Position numbers and translations under genes: made by a program
In this document: positions 7,987 through 15,588 of the stretch, piece by piece
Numbering within the stretch: the first letter of the stretch is position 1
How the letters are laid out: every line of letters begins with the position of its first letter
Source: Streptomyces cacaoi
Lineage (GTDB): Bacteria; Actinomycetota; Actinomycetes; Streptomycetales; Streptomycetaceae
NCBI RefSeq assembly: GCF_006539165.1
Contig: NZ_BJMM01000053.1
Coordinates: forward strand, 1-38,984
Direction of reading: 5' to 3'
Length of the DNA stretch: 38,984 bases
Notes under the pieces: model-generated
What the model saw: the letters and a program-made list of their open reading frames with translations, nothing else
What the model was told of the DNA's origin: nothing
The model's database searches: none

Positions 7987-8762
7987 TGGTTCACCTCCGT
8001 GGTGCGGGCCTCGCGCCGGGTGACGACGTTGTCGGTCGCGCCGGTGATGGCCGAGACGATCTCTTCCTGGGTGGTGTCGGCGACCGTGAAGGTGCCGTTG
8101 TTGCGCCCCAGCCGCAGGACGGCGACCCGGTCGCTGACCTCGCGGACCTCGGCCATGTTGTGGCTGATGAGGATCACGCCGAGGCCCCGCTCGCGCAGCC
8201 GCTCGACCAGGTCGAGGACCTGTGCCGTCTGCTCGACGCCGAGCGCCGCCGTCGGCTCGTCGAGGACGACGACCTTGGGCTCCCCCAGCAGCGAGCGGGC
8301 GATGGCCACGGTCTGCCGCTGCCCGCCGGAGAGCGAGGCGACGGGTATCCGGACGCTGGGTATGCGGATGGAGAGCGTGGAGAGCAGTTCGCGGGCGCGG
8401 CGCTCCATCTCGACCTCGTCGAGCACACCGCGCTTGAACAGCTCGCCGCCGAGGAAGAGGTTGCCGACGACGTCGAGGTTGTCGCACAGCGCGAGGTCCT
8501 GGTAGACGGTCGCGATGCCCAGCTCCTGGGCGTCGTGCGGCCGTGCGACGCGGACCGGGCGGCCCTCCCACTCGATGGTCCCCTCGTCCGCCGGGGAGAC
8601 CCCGGCGATGGTCTTGACGAGGGTGGACTTGCCGGCGCCGTTGTCGCCGACCAGGGCGACGACCTCACCGGGGTGGATCTCCAACTCGACGTCCGTGAGC
8701 GCCTGTACGGCTCCGAACCGCTTGGAGACTCCGCGCAACGCCAGCACGGGCGTAGCGGACAC
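7983..8762 (-). CDS. xylG: Sugar ABC transporter ATP-binding protein (XylG-type)
   Basis: Cytoplasmic ATPase of the xylose-type importer, 259 aa. It carries Walker A GDNGAGKST (residues 39-47), the Q-loop at VYQD, the signature LSGGQ (144-148), Walker B VVVLDEP (164-170) and the switch His in SHN (200-202). It is a single ABC domain, unlike the double-domain XylG/RbsA of enterobacteria (about 500 aa), so two copies presumably assemble per transporter. I chose GTG 8762 because AAGGAG lies 9 nt upstream. The TTG at 8771 that would extend it has no room for a ribosome site. The gene overlaps xylH by 4 bp and lies 174 bp downstream of xylF across a hairpin. Confidence 0.92.
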   Translation of the reverse strand: MSATPVLALRGVSKRFGAVQALTDVELEIHPGEVVALVGDNGAGKSTLVKTIAGVSPADEGTIEWEGRPVRVARPHDAQELGIATVYQDLALCDNLDVVGNLFLGGELFKRGVLDEVEMERRARELLSTLSIRIPSVRIPVASLSGGQRQTVAIARSLLGEPKVVVLDEPTAALGVEQTAQVLDLVERLRERGLGVILISHNMAEVREVSDRVAVLRLGRNNGTFTVADTTQEEIVSAITGATDNVVTRREARTTEVNQ

Positions 8763-8816
8763 GTGAATCAACTCCTTCGCCGCCTGACCGCGGGTGCCGG
8801 CGGGTGAGCGTGCCGA

Positions 8817-8850
8817 CGCCCCCGCCGTGGCGGGGTGGAAGGCGGGGGCG
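8817..8850 (-). promoter_or_regulatory. Intercistronic hairpin between xylF and xylG
   Basis: CGCCCCCGCC (8817-8826) pairs perfectly with GGCGGGGGCG (8841-8850) across a 14-nt loop, about 90 nt after the xylF stop and 55 nt before the xylG start. Hairpins in this position commonly make the binding-protein mRNA more abundant than that of the membrane components. A run of ten G lies beside it at 8860-8869. Confidence 0.5.
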
Positions 8851-8936
8851 CCGGAGACAGGGGGGGGGGATCCGGAAGGCGCCGCGCGCCGCTCCGGCCG
8901 CCGGGGCCGGTGCCGGGAACGCGCGGCGGCCGTCCG

Positions 8937-10049
8937 CTACTTGATGTCCGCCTTCGCGCAGGCGCTCTCGAACTTGGCGGTGCAGATCTCCTTGGCGGTG
9001 AAGAACCCGGGCTGCCCGACGTACTTCTTGACGCCGTCCTTGGTCAGCGGCAGCGGCTTGACGATGATCGTCGGCACGTCCTTCTCGGACTCGCTGTCCG
9101 TCTTGGAGGTGGCGATGTCGTCGAGCTCGTCCCCCTTGGCCAGGGCCACGGCGAACTTGGCGGCGGCCTCGGTCTCGGGCACATAGGGCTTGTAGACGCT
9201 CATGAACTGCTCGCCCGTCAGGATGCGCTGGACGCCGTTGAGTTCGGCGTCCTGGCCGGTCACCGGGGGCATGTTGTCCTTGGTGAACCCGGCGCCCTTG
9301 AGCGCGGTGATCACACCGCCCGCCATGCCGTCGTTGGCCGAGTAGACGCCGACGACGTTCTTCTTGCCGAGCGCCGAGAGCGCGCCCTTCATGTTCTCGT
9401 TGGCGTTCTCCGGCTTCCACTCCTTGGTGTCGTACTCCTTGCCGATCTTCACCTTGCCGTCGAGTACGGAGTGGGCGCCGTCCTTGTACATCTTGGCGTT
9501 CGGGTCGGTGATCGAGCCGTTCATCATGACGATCTTGCCGTCGTCGGCCTTGTCGCCCAGCTCCTTGAGCAGCGAGCTGGCCTGGATCTTGCCGACGGTG
9601 GGGTTGTCCACCGACGTGTACGCCTTGATGGGGCCCTCGGCGAGCCGGTCGTAGGCGACGACGGGGATGCCCGCGCCGTCGGCCTTCTTGACCGAGCTGG
9701 CGATGGACTTGGCGTCCACCGCGTCCAGGATCAGCGCGTCGACCTTCTTGGCGATCATCGTGTCGACCTGCTGCTGCTGGAGGGTGGCGTCCTGCTTGGC
9801 GTTGGAGTAGAGGATCTTGGTGTCCTTGCCGGCCAGCTCCTTGATCTTCTTCTCCATCAGCGGCCGGTCGAAGCGTTCGTACCGGGCCGTCTGGTTCTCG
9901 GGGAGCAGGAGCCCGATGGTCAGCGGACCCTTCTTGTCCTTCTTCCCGGCGTCGTCGCCGGCCTGGTCCGCGCTGCCGCAGCCGGCGGTGGCGAGGGCGA
10001 GCGAGAGAGTGACCGTGCCGAACACGAGGCCGCGCACTGCTGCGTGCAT
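8937..10049 (-). CDS. xylF: Sugar ABC transporter substrate-binding lipoprotein (XylF-type)
   Basis: Extracytoplasmic binding protein of the xylose-type importer, 370 aa. The signal peptide ends in a lipobox, LATAGC, with the acylated Cys at residue 24, and a Lys/Asp-rich linker follows. The body is a periplasmic-binding-protein type 1 fold (LTIGLLLPENQTARYERFD, then DALILDAVD, GIPVVAYDR, GVYSANDGMAGG, PVTGQDAELNG), matching XylF/ChvE-like xylose binders. The start is ATG 10049 with GGGAGG about 9 nt upstream. The upstream gap to rok7B7 carries a LacI-type palindrome and a possible ROK site. Xylose specificity is inferred from synteny and family. Confidence 0.9.
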   Translation of the reverse strand: MHAAVRGLVFGTVTLSLALATAGCGSADQAGDDAGKKDKKGPLTIGLLLPENQTARYERFDRPLMEKKIKELAGKDTKILYSNAKQDATLQQQQVDTMIAKKVDALILDAVDAKSIASSVKKADGAGIPVVAYDRLAEGPIKAYTSVDNPTVGKIQASSLLKELGDKADDGKIVMMNGSITDPNAKMYKDGAHSVLDGKVKIGKEYDTKEWKPENANENMKGALSALGKKNVVGVYSANDGMAGGVITALKGAGFTKDNMPPVTGQDAELNGVQRILTGEQFMSVYKPYVPETEAAAKFAVALAKGDELDDIATSKTDSESEKDVPTIIVKPLPLTKDGVKKYVGQPGFFTAKEICTAKFESACAKADIK

Positions 10050-10123
10050 TGGGGTTACCTCCCTGACGGGGCCGCGGCGTCGCGGCCGAGGTAGCCGGAA
10101 GTCAACTCGTCGCCGTTCGTACG

Positions 10124-10136
10124 GTCAATAAGTAAA
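10124..10136 (-). promoter_or_regulatory. Candidate Rok7B7 site upstream of xylF
   Basis: The minus strand reads TTTACTTATTGAC, an A/T-rich island in very GC-rich DNA, 75-87 bp upstream of the xylF start. In S. coelicolor, deletion of rok7B7 derepresses xylFGH, so an operator is expected in this gap. Assignment of these particular bases is inference. Confidence 0.35.
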
Positions 10137-10147
10137 TCCTTAACGAG

Positions 10148-10163
10148 ATGGCAACGATGCCAT
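10148..10163. promoter_or_regulatory. LacI-type palindromic operator upstream of xylF
   Basis: ATGGCA (10148-10153) and TGCCAT (10158-10163) form a perfect inverted repeat around ACGA. The core fits the A-x-CG-x-T centre typical of LacI-family operators. It lies about 100 bp upstream of xylF. The adjacent regulator is a ROK protein, not LacI, so the factor acting here may be encoded elsewhere. Confidence 0.5.
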
Positions 10164-10266
10164 TCATTACGGCAGTGAAGGCACTTGTCGTATGTACCCC
10201 GTGAACGGACGCCACCGGGCGGGGAGTTGGGACGGACCGGGCGCGGGCGCGCTCCCCCGGAGGCGC

Positions 10267-10287
10267 CCGCCGGTCCCGGGCCGGCGG
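10267..10287 (-). terminator. Weak hairpin just after rok7B7
   Basis: A 7-bp stem, CCGCCGG / CCGGCGG, with a 7-nt loop starts 7 nt after the rok7B7 stop on the minus strand. There is no T-run. It would separate rok7B7 from xylFGH transcription only partially. Confidence 0.35.
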
Positions 10288-10294
10288 CCGGACG

Positions 10295-11497
10295 TCAGGC
10301 CGCCGCGCCCGCCGCCCCGGCCGCGTCCAGCAGGGTCGCCTCGCCCATCTCGCTCAGCACCAGCGCGAGCGCTCCCAACACCTCGGCCCGGCTGCCGAGT
10401 TCGCCCGGCAGCACCGTCAACTGGCGTGCCGCGCTGGGGATCGCGTACCGCGCGACCGAGTCGCGTACCGGGTCGAGGACCAGATCGCCGGCCTCGGCGA
10501 GATCCCCGCCGAGCACCACCCGGGAGGGGTTGAGCAGATTGCACAGGCTGGCGACGCCGCTGCCGATGTGCCGTCCGACATCCGCGATCACCCGCCGGCA
10601 GCCCGGATCGCCCTCCTGCGCGAGCCGCACCATGCGCTCCATCGTCAGCCCGGCGCCGTGCGTGGGGGTGAGCAGCGGCAGGACGTAGCGGGCCGCGGTG
10701 AACGTCTCCAGGCAGCCGCGGTTGCCGCAGCGGCAGACAGGCCCGGACTCGTCCAGCGTGATGTGCCCGATCTCGCCCGCCGTGCCGCCCGGGCCGCGGT
10801 ACACCTGCCCGCTGATCACCAGCCCGGCGCCGACACCGCTGGCCACCTTGATGTAGGCGAGGTCCTCGGCGCCGTGGCCCGCGCCCCACACCTGCTCGCC
10901 GAGCGCCCCCAGGTTGGCGTCGTTGTCGACGTAGACCGGGACGCCCAGCCGGGCGGCGAGGTCGTCGCGCGGGTTGGTGCCGGCCCAGCCCGGCAGGATC
11001 GCGGTGGAGCCGAGCACCCCGGTGCCGATGTCGATGGGTCCCGGCACGCCCAGGCCGACGCCGATGACCTTGGCGCGCCCGCTGCCGGCGGAGGCGGTTC
11101 CGACGAGTCGGCGGACCATGGCCTCGGCGCGGTCCAGCCCCTCGGCGGAGGAGGCGTCCACGTCGATCGGCTCGGCGTCCTCGCTGAGCACCTTGTGCGC
11201 CAGGTTGCCGATGGCGACGCGCAGATGGGAGTGGCCGAAGTCGACGCCGACGACGAGTCCGGCGTCCGCGCTGAGCGAGACGGCGCGGGCCCGCCGGCCG
11301 CCCGAGGAGGTGGGGGTGACCTCGACGGTCCCGGCCTCCTTCAGCTCGCGCACGATGTTGGAGACGGTCGCGGCGGACAGCCCCGTCGTACGGGCGATCT
11401 CCGCCTGGGTGAGGGAGCCGGCCATGCGCACGGCACGGACGACGCGTTCGAGGTTCGCCCGGTGAAGCGAGGACTGCGATCCCGGAGTCTCCACCAC
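10295..11497 (-). CDS. rok7B7: ROK-family transcriptional repressor (Rok7B7-type)
   Basis: A 400-aa ROK regulator. The N-terminal winged HTH covers residues 28-58 (SLTQAEIARTTGLSAATVSN) and is followed by a sugar-kinase-like ROK domain. The domain keeps DNDAN (192-196), GEIGH (242-246) and the zinc-binding CRCGNRGC (256-263). The phosphate-binding motif is altered to VDFGHSH, so it should be a regulator rather than an active kinase. The start is GTG 11497 behind GGGGAGAG. It lies between ngcEFG and xylFGH on the same strand, matching S. coelicolor SCO6008, which is known to repress xylFGH and to affect carbon catabolite repression and antibiotic production. The inducer is probably a pentose, by inference. 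Confidence 0.92.
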   Translation of the reverse strand: MVETPGSQSSLHRANLERVVRAVRMAGSLTQAEIARTTGLSAATVSNIVRELKEAGTVEVTPTSSGGRRARAVSLSADAGLVVGVDFGHSHLRVAIGNLAHKVLSEDAEPIDVDASSAEGLDRAEAMVRRLVGTASAGSGRAKVIGVGLGVPGPIDIGTGVLGSTAILPGWAGTNPRDDLAARLGVPVYVDNDANLGALGEQVWGAGHGAEDLAYIKVASGVGAGLVISGQVYRGPGGTAGEIGHITLDESGPVCRCGNRGCLETFTAARYVLPLLTPTHGAGLTMERMVRLAQEGDPGCRRVIADVGRHIGSGVASLCNLLNPSRVVLGGDLAEAGDLVLDPVRDSVARYAIPSAARQLTVLPGELGSRAEVLGALALVLSEMGEATLLDAAGAAGAAA

Positions 11498-11733
11498 TGT
11501 TTCTCTCCCCGCTTGTCTCCAACAATTGAACTCTAAGCAGAGCCCCAGCGGTTCACCGCGTCAAGTCCTTGAGCACGGGTGGGCGCGGTGGGCGCTCATA
11601 TGTGACGCGATTCTACGGAGTGTGAGCGCACGGGAACCCCACGGGGTCCGGTGGAACCGGGCACCGTGAGGCCCCTGCGGCGCCGGTGTTCAGCGAGGAC
11701 GACGCAGCGCGCACAACCGGGCGCGGAGCGCGG

Positions 11734-12615
11734 TCACTTCACCGAGCCGGCCGTCAGACCGGAGACCACATGCCGTTCGATGAAGGCGAACAGGATGATC
11801 ACCGGGACGATCGCCACCACGGAGGCGGCGAAGAGGTAGTTCCACTGCACCGTGTAGTTGCCGATGAAGTTGTTGATGCCGACCGTCAGCGGCTGCTTGG
11901 CGGGCTCGGTGGAGAGCGTCAGCCCCATCACGAACTCGTTCCACGAGGTGATGAAGGTGAAGATCACCGCGGTCACCACCCCGGGCAGCGCCAGCGGCAG
12001 CGTCACCTTGACCATCGCGCCGAGCCTGCTGGTGCCGTCCACCATGGCGGCCTCCTCCAGCTCGGCGGGGATCGAGCCGATGTACGCGCTCAGGATCCAG
12101 ACCGCGAACGCCAGGTTGAACGCGGCGTTGCACAGGATCAGCGTCCAGACGGAGTTGAGCATGTCCAGCTGGTAGAACTCGCGGTAGAGCCCGACCAGCA
12201 GCGCCGTCGGCTGGAACATCTGCGTGACGAGCACCAGCAGCAGGAACCACTTGCGCCCCCGGAAGCGCACCCGCGCCGTGTAGTAGGCGGCGGGCAGCGA
12301 GACGAGCAGCACCAGCAGCGTGGCACCGGCCGAGACCAGCAGCGTGACCTGGAGATTGTCCCCGAGCGAGGACTCCTTCCAGACGTTGACCAGGTTCGAC
12401 CACTGCCAGCTGTCCGGCAGATAGCTGCGGTCGCGCAGTTCGTCGGCCGGCCGCAGCGCGGTGACGATCATCTCCAGGTACGGCGCGATGAAGACGGCCG
12501 CCAGCAGCCAGGCGAAGGCGGCGATCAGCAGCGTGCGCGGCCTCAGCCGGCGCTGCTTCGGCCGGGGCGGCGGTGCCGGGGCCCCGGTCTGCGCGGGCGC
12601 GGTCGTCGCGGCCAT
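11734..12615 (-). CDS. ngcG: Carbohydrate ABC transporter permease, MalG-type (NgcG-like)
   Basis: Second membrane subunit of a CUT1-type ABC importer, 293 aa with six predicted transmembrane segments, the first at RTLLIAAFAWLLAAVFIAPY. The cytoplasmic coupling loop EEAAMVDGTS (residues 187-196) is the EAA motif that docks the shared ATPase. No ATPase gene is present here. In Streptomyces such systems normally use the common MsiK ATPase encoded elsewhere. The start ATG 12615 overlaps the ngcF stop in TGATG. Synteny with SCO6005-SCO6007 (NgcEFG) suggests N,N'-diacetylchitobiose/GlcNAc as substrate. Confidence 0.87.
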   Translation of the reverse strand: MAATTAPAQTGAPAPPPRPKQRRLRPRTLLIAAFAWLLAAVFIAPYLEMIVTALRPADELRDRSYLPDSWQWSNLVNVWKESSLGDNLQVTLLVSAGATLLVLLVSLPAAYYTARVRFRGRKWFLLLVLVTQMFQPTALLVGLYREFYQLDMLNSVWTLILCNAAFNLAFAVWILSAYIGSIPAELEEAAMVDGTSRLGAMVKVTLPLALPGVVTAVIFTFITSWNEFVMGLTLSTEPAKQPLTVGINNFIGNYTVQWNYLFAASVVAIVPVIILFAFIERHVVSGLTAGSVK

Positions 12616-13577
12616 CAGTCCTCCTCGTTCCACCGGCTGACCTTCAGGAAGATCAGCACGAGCACGACGACCATCGCGAAGTTCACCACCGACATCGCCG
12701 CGGACTCGGCGATGTCGGTCTCCTTGAGCTTGTACATGAACACCGTGGTCGTGGCGGTGTCGCTGCCCGGACCGCCCTGCGTCATGGCCCAGATGACGGG
12801 GAAGGAGTTGAAGACGTTGATGAGGTTGATCACCACGCCGACGAGGAAGGCCGGACGCAGCAGCGGCAGCGTGATGCCGCGGTAGGTCTGCCAGCCGCTC
12901 GCGCCGTCGATGCGCGCGGCCTCGTACACGTCCTTCGGGACGGTCTGGAGCCCGGCGAGCAGTGTGTAGGTGGTGAACGGCAGCGAGACGAAGACGGCGA
13001 CGAACATCATCCAGGGCCAGGCGGTGCCCGGCGAGCCCAGCCAGTCCCGGGACTTGTCGATCAGCCCCAGATCGAGCAGCACGGTGTTGAGGACGCCCGC
13101 CGTCTGGTTGAGCATCCACTTGAAGCCGGTGGCCGTCATCAGCACGGACGCCGCCCACGGCGCGATCAGCGCCCAGCGGGTGATCCGGCGCCCGGGGAAG
13201 CGCTGGTTGAACAGCTGGGCCAGGCCCAGCGAGAGCAGCATGGTGACGGCGACGACCACCACCGTCCACAGCACGGTCCAGACGAGGACGTGCCCGAAGT
13301 CGGTCTCGTCGAACAGTTTTCTGTACTTGTCGGTGCCCGCCGACCCGCGGATGATCCCCGCGATGCTGATGTTCAGGAACGAGGTCCGCACCAGCTCGAC
13401 GATCGGGTAGACGACGACGGCGAGGATCAGCAGCAGGACGGGGGCGATCCACGGAAGCGGGCCGAGGCGGGCCAGACCGCCGCCCCGCGGGCGGCGGACC
13501 GGCCGGCTCGAACGCCCGCCACGCGCCCGGGACCCGGCGGTCTCCGGGTCCGGGGACGGCGGAGCCTTCAGTGACAC
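12615..13577 (-). CDS. ngcF: Carbohydrate ABC transporter permease, MalF-type (NgcF-like)
   Basis: First membrane subunit of the importer, 320 aa. A basic, Pro-rich N-terminus of about 40 residues precedes six transmembrane segments starting at LPWIAPVLLLILAVVVYPIV. The EAA loop EAARIDGAS (219-227) contacts the ATPase. The start is GTG 13577 with GGGAGAG upstream. It lies 69 bp after ngcE and overlaps ngcG by one base. The pair forms the channel for the sugar delivered by NgcE. Confidence 0.87.
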   Translation of the reverse strand: MSLKAPPSPDPETAGSRARGGRSSRPVRRPRGGGLARLGPLPWIAPVLLLILAVVVYPIVELVRTSFLNISIAGIIRGSAGTDKYRKLFDETDFGHVLVWTVLWTVVVVAVTMLLSLGLAQLFNQRFPGRRITRWALIAPWAASVLMTATGFKWMLNQTAGVLNTVLLDLGLIDKSRDWLGSPGTAWPWMMFVAVFVSLPFTTYTLLAGLQTVPKDVYEAARIDGASGWQTYRGITLPLLRPAFLVGVVINLINVFNSFPVIWAMTQGGPGSDTATTTVFMYKLKETDIAESAAMSVVNFAMVVVLVLIFLKVSRWNEED

Positions 13578-13646
13578 GGGAAGCTCTCCCTTACGGTGCG
13601 CGGCGTGCGGTGCCGGTGCGGACGGTGACGCATGGGTCGCCCGTGT

Positions 13647-14906
13647 CTACTTGTTCTTCGCCGCGTCCTCGGCCTTCTTCTGGAGATCGCCGAGCACCTG
13701 CCGGGGGTTCTCCGTGACGGCCTTGCCGCCCGTCTTCTTCATCTCGGCGGAGACCACGTCCCAGGCCGGGTCGCCCAGCGGGTAGAACTTCGCGTTCGGC
13801 AGCTCCTCGAAGAAGGGCTCCAGGTCCTTGTGTTCGCCGCTGCTGCGCATCTGCTGGACGGCGTCCTCGGTGACCGGCGGGAAGTTGTACATCTCGTTGA
13901 ACTTCAGCATCTTCTTCGAGTACGTGAAGTCGAGGAACTTCTTGATGGCGTCCTTCTTGCCGCCGTCCTTGAAGGCCATCATCCAGTCCGCCACGCCCAG
14001 CGTGGACTTCAGCGGGCCGTTCTTGCCGGGGATCGTGGCGACGCCGTAGTCGACCTTGCCGGCCTTGGCCATCTGCACCAGGGTCGGGTGCCCGTTGAGC
14101 ATGCCGGCCTTGCCCGCGGCGAAGTCGGCGAAGGCGGTCTTGCGGTCGGTGGTGGCCGGGTTGGCGTAGGTCAGGCCGGGCTTCACCAGGTTGTCCTTCA
14201 GCCAGGTGAAGGTCTCGACGTTCTGCTTGCTGTCGAGGGTGTACGCGCCCTTCGCGTCGGTGAAGCCGCCGCCGTTGCCCAGCTCCCAGATCATCGTCTC
14301 GCCCTGGGTCTCCTCGGGCCCGAGCGGCAGCGCGTACGGGGTCTCGGCGGCCTTGGACTTCTTGATCTTCTCGGCGGCCTCGGCCACCTCGTCCCAGGTC
14401 TTCGGCGGCTCCTTGATGCCGGCCTTCTCGAACACGTCCTTGTTGTAGAACAGGACACGGGTCGAGGAGGTCCACGGGATGCCGTACTGGGTGCCGTCGA
14501 CCTCGCCGGCCTTGTTGAAGGAGTCGACGATGTTGGCGCGCGTCTTGGCGGACGTCACCTCGTCCGCCTTGTAGAGCAGGTCGTCGGCGACCTTGTCGGC
14601 GTAGCCGCCGGTCTGGAGCAGGTCGGGCACGTTCCCGCTCTGGATCATCGTCTTGACCTGCTTGTCGATCTCGTTCCAGTTGATGACCTGGACGTCGACC
14701 TTGATGTCCTTGTGCTCCTTGCGGAAGTCCTTGACGACCTCCTGCCAGTAGAGCTTGGACGCGTTGGACTTCTTGTCGCCGTAGTCGGCGGCCACGAGCT
14801 TGAGGGTGTTCTTGTCCCCGGAGCCCCCGCTGTCCCCACCGCAGGCCGTCAGGCCCAGTGCCATGGTGAGCGCTGCGGCACCGGCCACGACTGCTCTTGT
14901 CTTCAT
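13647..14906 (-). CDS. ngcE: Carbohydrate ABC transporter substrate-binding lipoprotein (NgcE-like)
   Basis: A 419-aa solute-binding protein of family 1 (MalE-like), exported and lipid-anchored. The signal peptide ends in lipobox LTAC with Cys22, followed by a Gly/Ser linker. Mature-domain landmarks are FRKEHKDIKVDVQVINW, NVPDLLQTGGYAD, GIPWTSSTRVLFYNKDVFEKAG and AAGKAGMLNGHPT, all typical of CUT1 binders. It heads an operon with ngcF and ngcG. Position next to rok7B7 and a DasR-like site upstream both point to the NgcE_Sco type (SCO6005), reported as a lower-affinity N,N'-diacetylchitobiose binder. Exact substrate here is inferred. Confidence 0.87.
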   Translation of the reverse strand: MKTRAVVAGAAALTMALGLTACGGDSGGSGDKNTLKLVAADYGDKKSNASKLYWQEVVKDFRKEHKDIKVDVQVINWNEIDKQVKTMIQSGNVPDLLQTGGYADKVADDLLYKADEVTSAKTRANIVDSFNKAGEVDGTQYGIPWTSSTRVLFYNKDVFEKAGIKEPPKTWDEVAEAAEKIKKSKAAETPYALPLGPEETQGETMIWELGNGGGFTDAKGAYTLDSKQNVETFTWLKDNLVKPGLTYANPATTDRKTAFADFAAGKAGMLNGHPTLVQMAKAGKVDYGVATIPGKNGPLKSTLGVADWMMAFKDGGKKDAIKKFLDFTYSKKMLKFNEMYNFPPVTEDAVQQMRSSGEHKDLEPFFEELPNAKFYPLGDPAWDVVSAEMKKTGGKAVTENPRQVLGDLQKKAEDAAKNK

Positions 14907-14920
14907 CTCTGCTCAACCCT

Positions 14921-14936
14921 TCGACATCGGTGTCGA
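14921..14936. promoter_or_regulatory. Palindrome in the ngcE 5' leader
   Basis: TCGACA (14921-14926) and TGTCGA (14931-14936) form a perfect inverted repeat around TCGG, 15-30 bp upstream of the ngcE ATG. Read on the ngcE strand, the centre is A-C-CG-A-T, the LacI-family form. It could be an operator downstream of the promoter or a small RNA hairpin. Confidence 0.4.
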
Positions 14937-14974
14937 CTTCTGCGACGGATGATCCCGGTTGTGCTGTGGCGCCG

Positions 14975-15016
14975 AGACTATCCAGGCACGACCCCCCGCA
15001 ACAGGTCTAGCCCACT
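14975..15016 (-). promoter_or_regulatory. ngcE promoter region with DasR-like (dre) operator
   Basis: ACAGGTCTAGCCCACT at 15001-15016 matches the DasR-responsive element consensus ACTGGTCTAGACCACT at 14 of 16 positions. A -10-like TAGTCT lies at 14975-14980 (minus strand), so DasR bound here would cover the -35 region. DasR is the GlcNAc-responsive GntR repressor of chitin and aminosugar uptake genes in Streptomyces, which supports the chitobiose assignment of ngcEFG. Confidence 0.7.
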
Positions 15017-15035
15017 TTTCATCGCCGTTCCGAAA

Positions 15036-15049
15036 TGCCCTGTAGGGCA
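15036..15049. promoter_or_regulatory. TGCCCT-GT-AGGGCA inverted repeat
   Basis: A 6+6 bp inverted repeat in the 682-bp gap between divergent ngcE and the GH92 gene, 20 bp beyond the DasR-like site. The rest of this gap (about 15060-15500) holds no convincing gene. It contains a pyrimidine-rich stretch around 15436-15500. Confidence 0.35.
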
Positions 15050-15505
15050 AGGGACTTGGCCCGGCGCCGCAGCGGGTTCACAGGAGCGCACGGACCGCCG
15101 GCCCGGCACCGGAGGACGGCGCGGACGCCCGGCTGCGGACCCTCGCCGGGGCCGTTCCGGGTGTGCCCGGCGCCTCGGCCCCGCCGAGGCGCCGGGCGGG
15201 CCCCGGCCCTCCGGACCGCCGTCCTCGGCACGGCCTCCCCGCCCGCCGCGCCGCTCTCTCGCCGCGGGCCGCGGCAGCCGGGTCGTACAGCTCGTGCGGA
15301 ATCGTGTCCCCGGGAACGGCGGTGGGGCGCGGCTCGGTTCGGGGTGGGACAGATGGACAGATATAGGCCACGCCCGACGGCCGGGCAAGATCGAGCGCAC
15401 TGCCGCCCGGCATCTTTCCCGAGTTGAGACCTCGGCCCTCTCCCTCGGCCCCCTCCTCGGCCCTCTCCCTTCCTCCCCTCCTTCCCCAACTCCCCTGCCG
15501 ATCCC

Positions 15506-15567
15506 TTGACACCGCATGGGAGCACCCGCGTTACTGGGCTCTGACATCTGACTGTGACAACGTTGTC
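15506..15567 (+). promoter_or_regulatory. GH92 promoter candidate and palindromic operator
   Basis: A perfect TTGACA (-35) lies at 15506-15511, with a weak -10 candidate, GTTACT, at 15530-15535 after 18 bp. Downstream, GACAACGTTGTC (15556-15567) is a perfect 12-bp palindrome with the A-A-CG-T-T centre of LacI-family operators, ending 21 bp before the GTG start. A repressor here would block elongation or initiation until an inducing sugar, probably mannose- or mannobiose-like, is present. Confidence 0.55.
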
Positions 15568-15588
15568 GGCCCCTGCTGAGAGGTCCGT

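Noticed and set aside
6679..8571. 630-aa frame that appears to fuse an upstream region to the XylH permease
   Set aside because: The upstream 195 residues are xylG in a wrong frame; the GTGA overlap at 7983-7986 gives the proper permease start.
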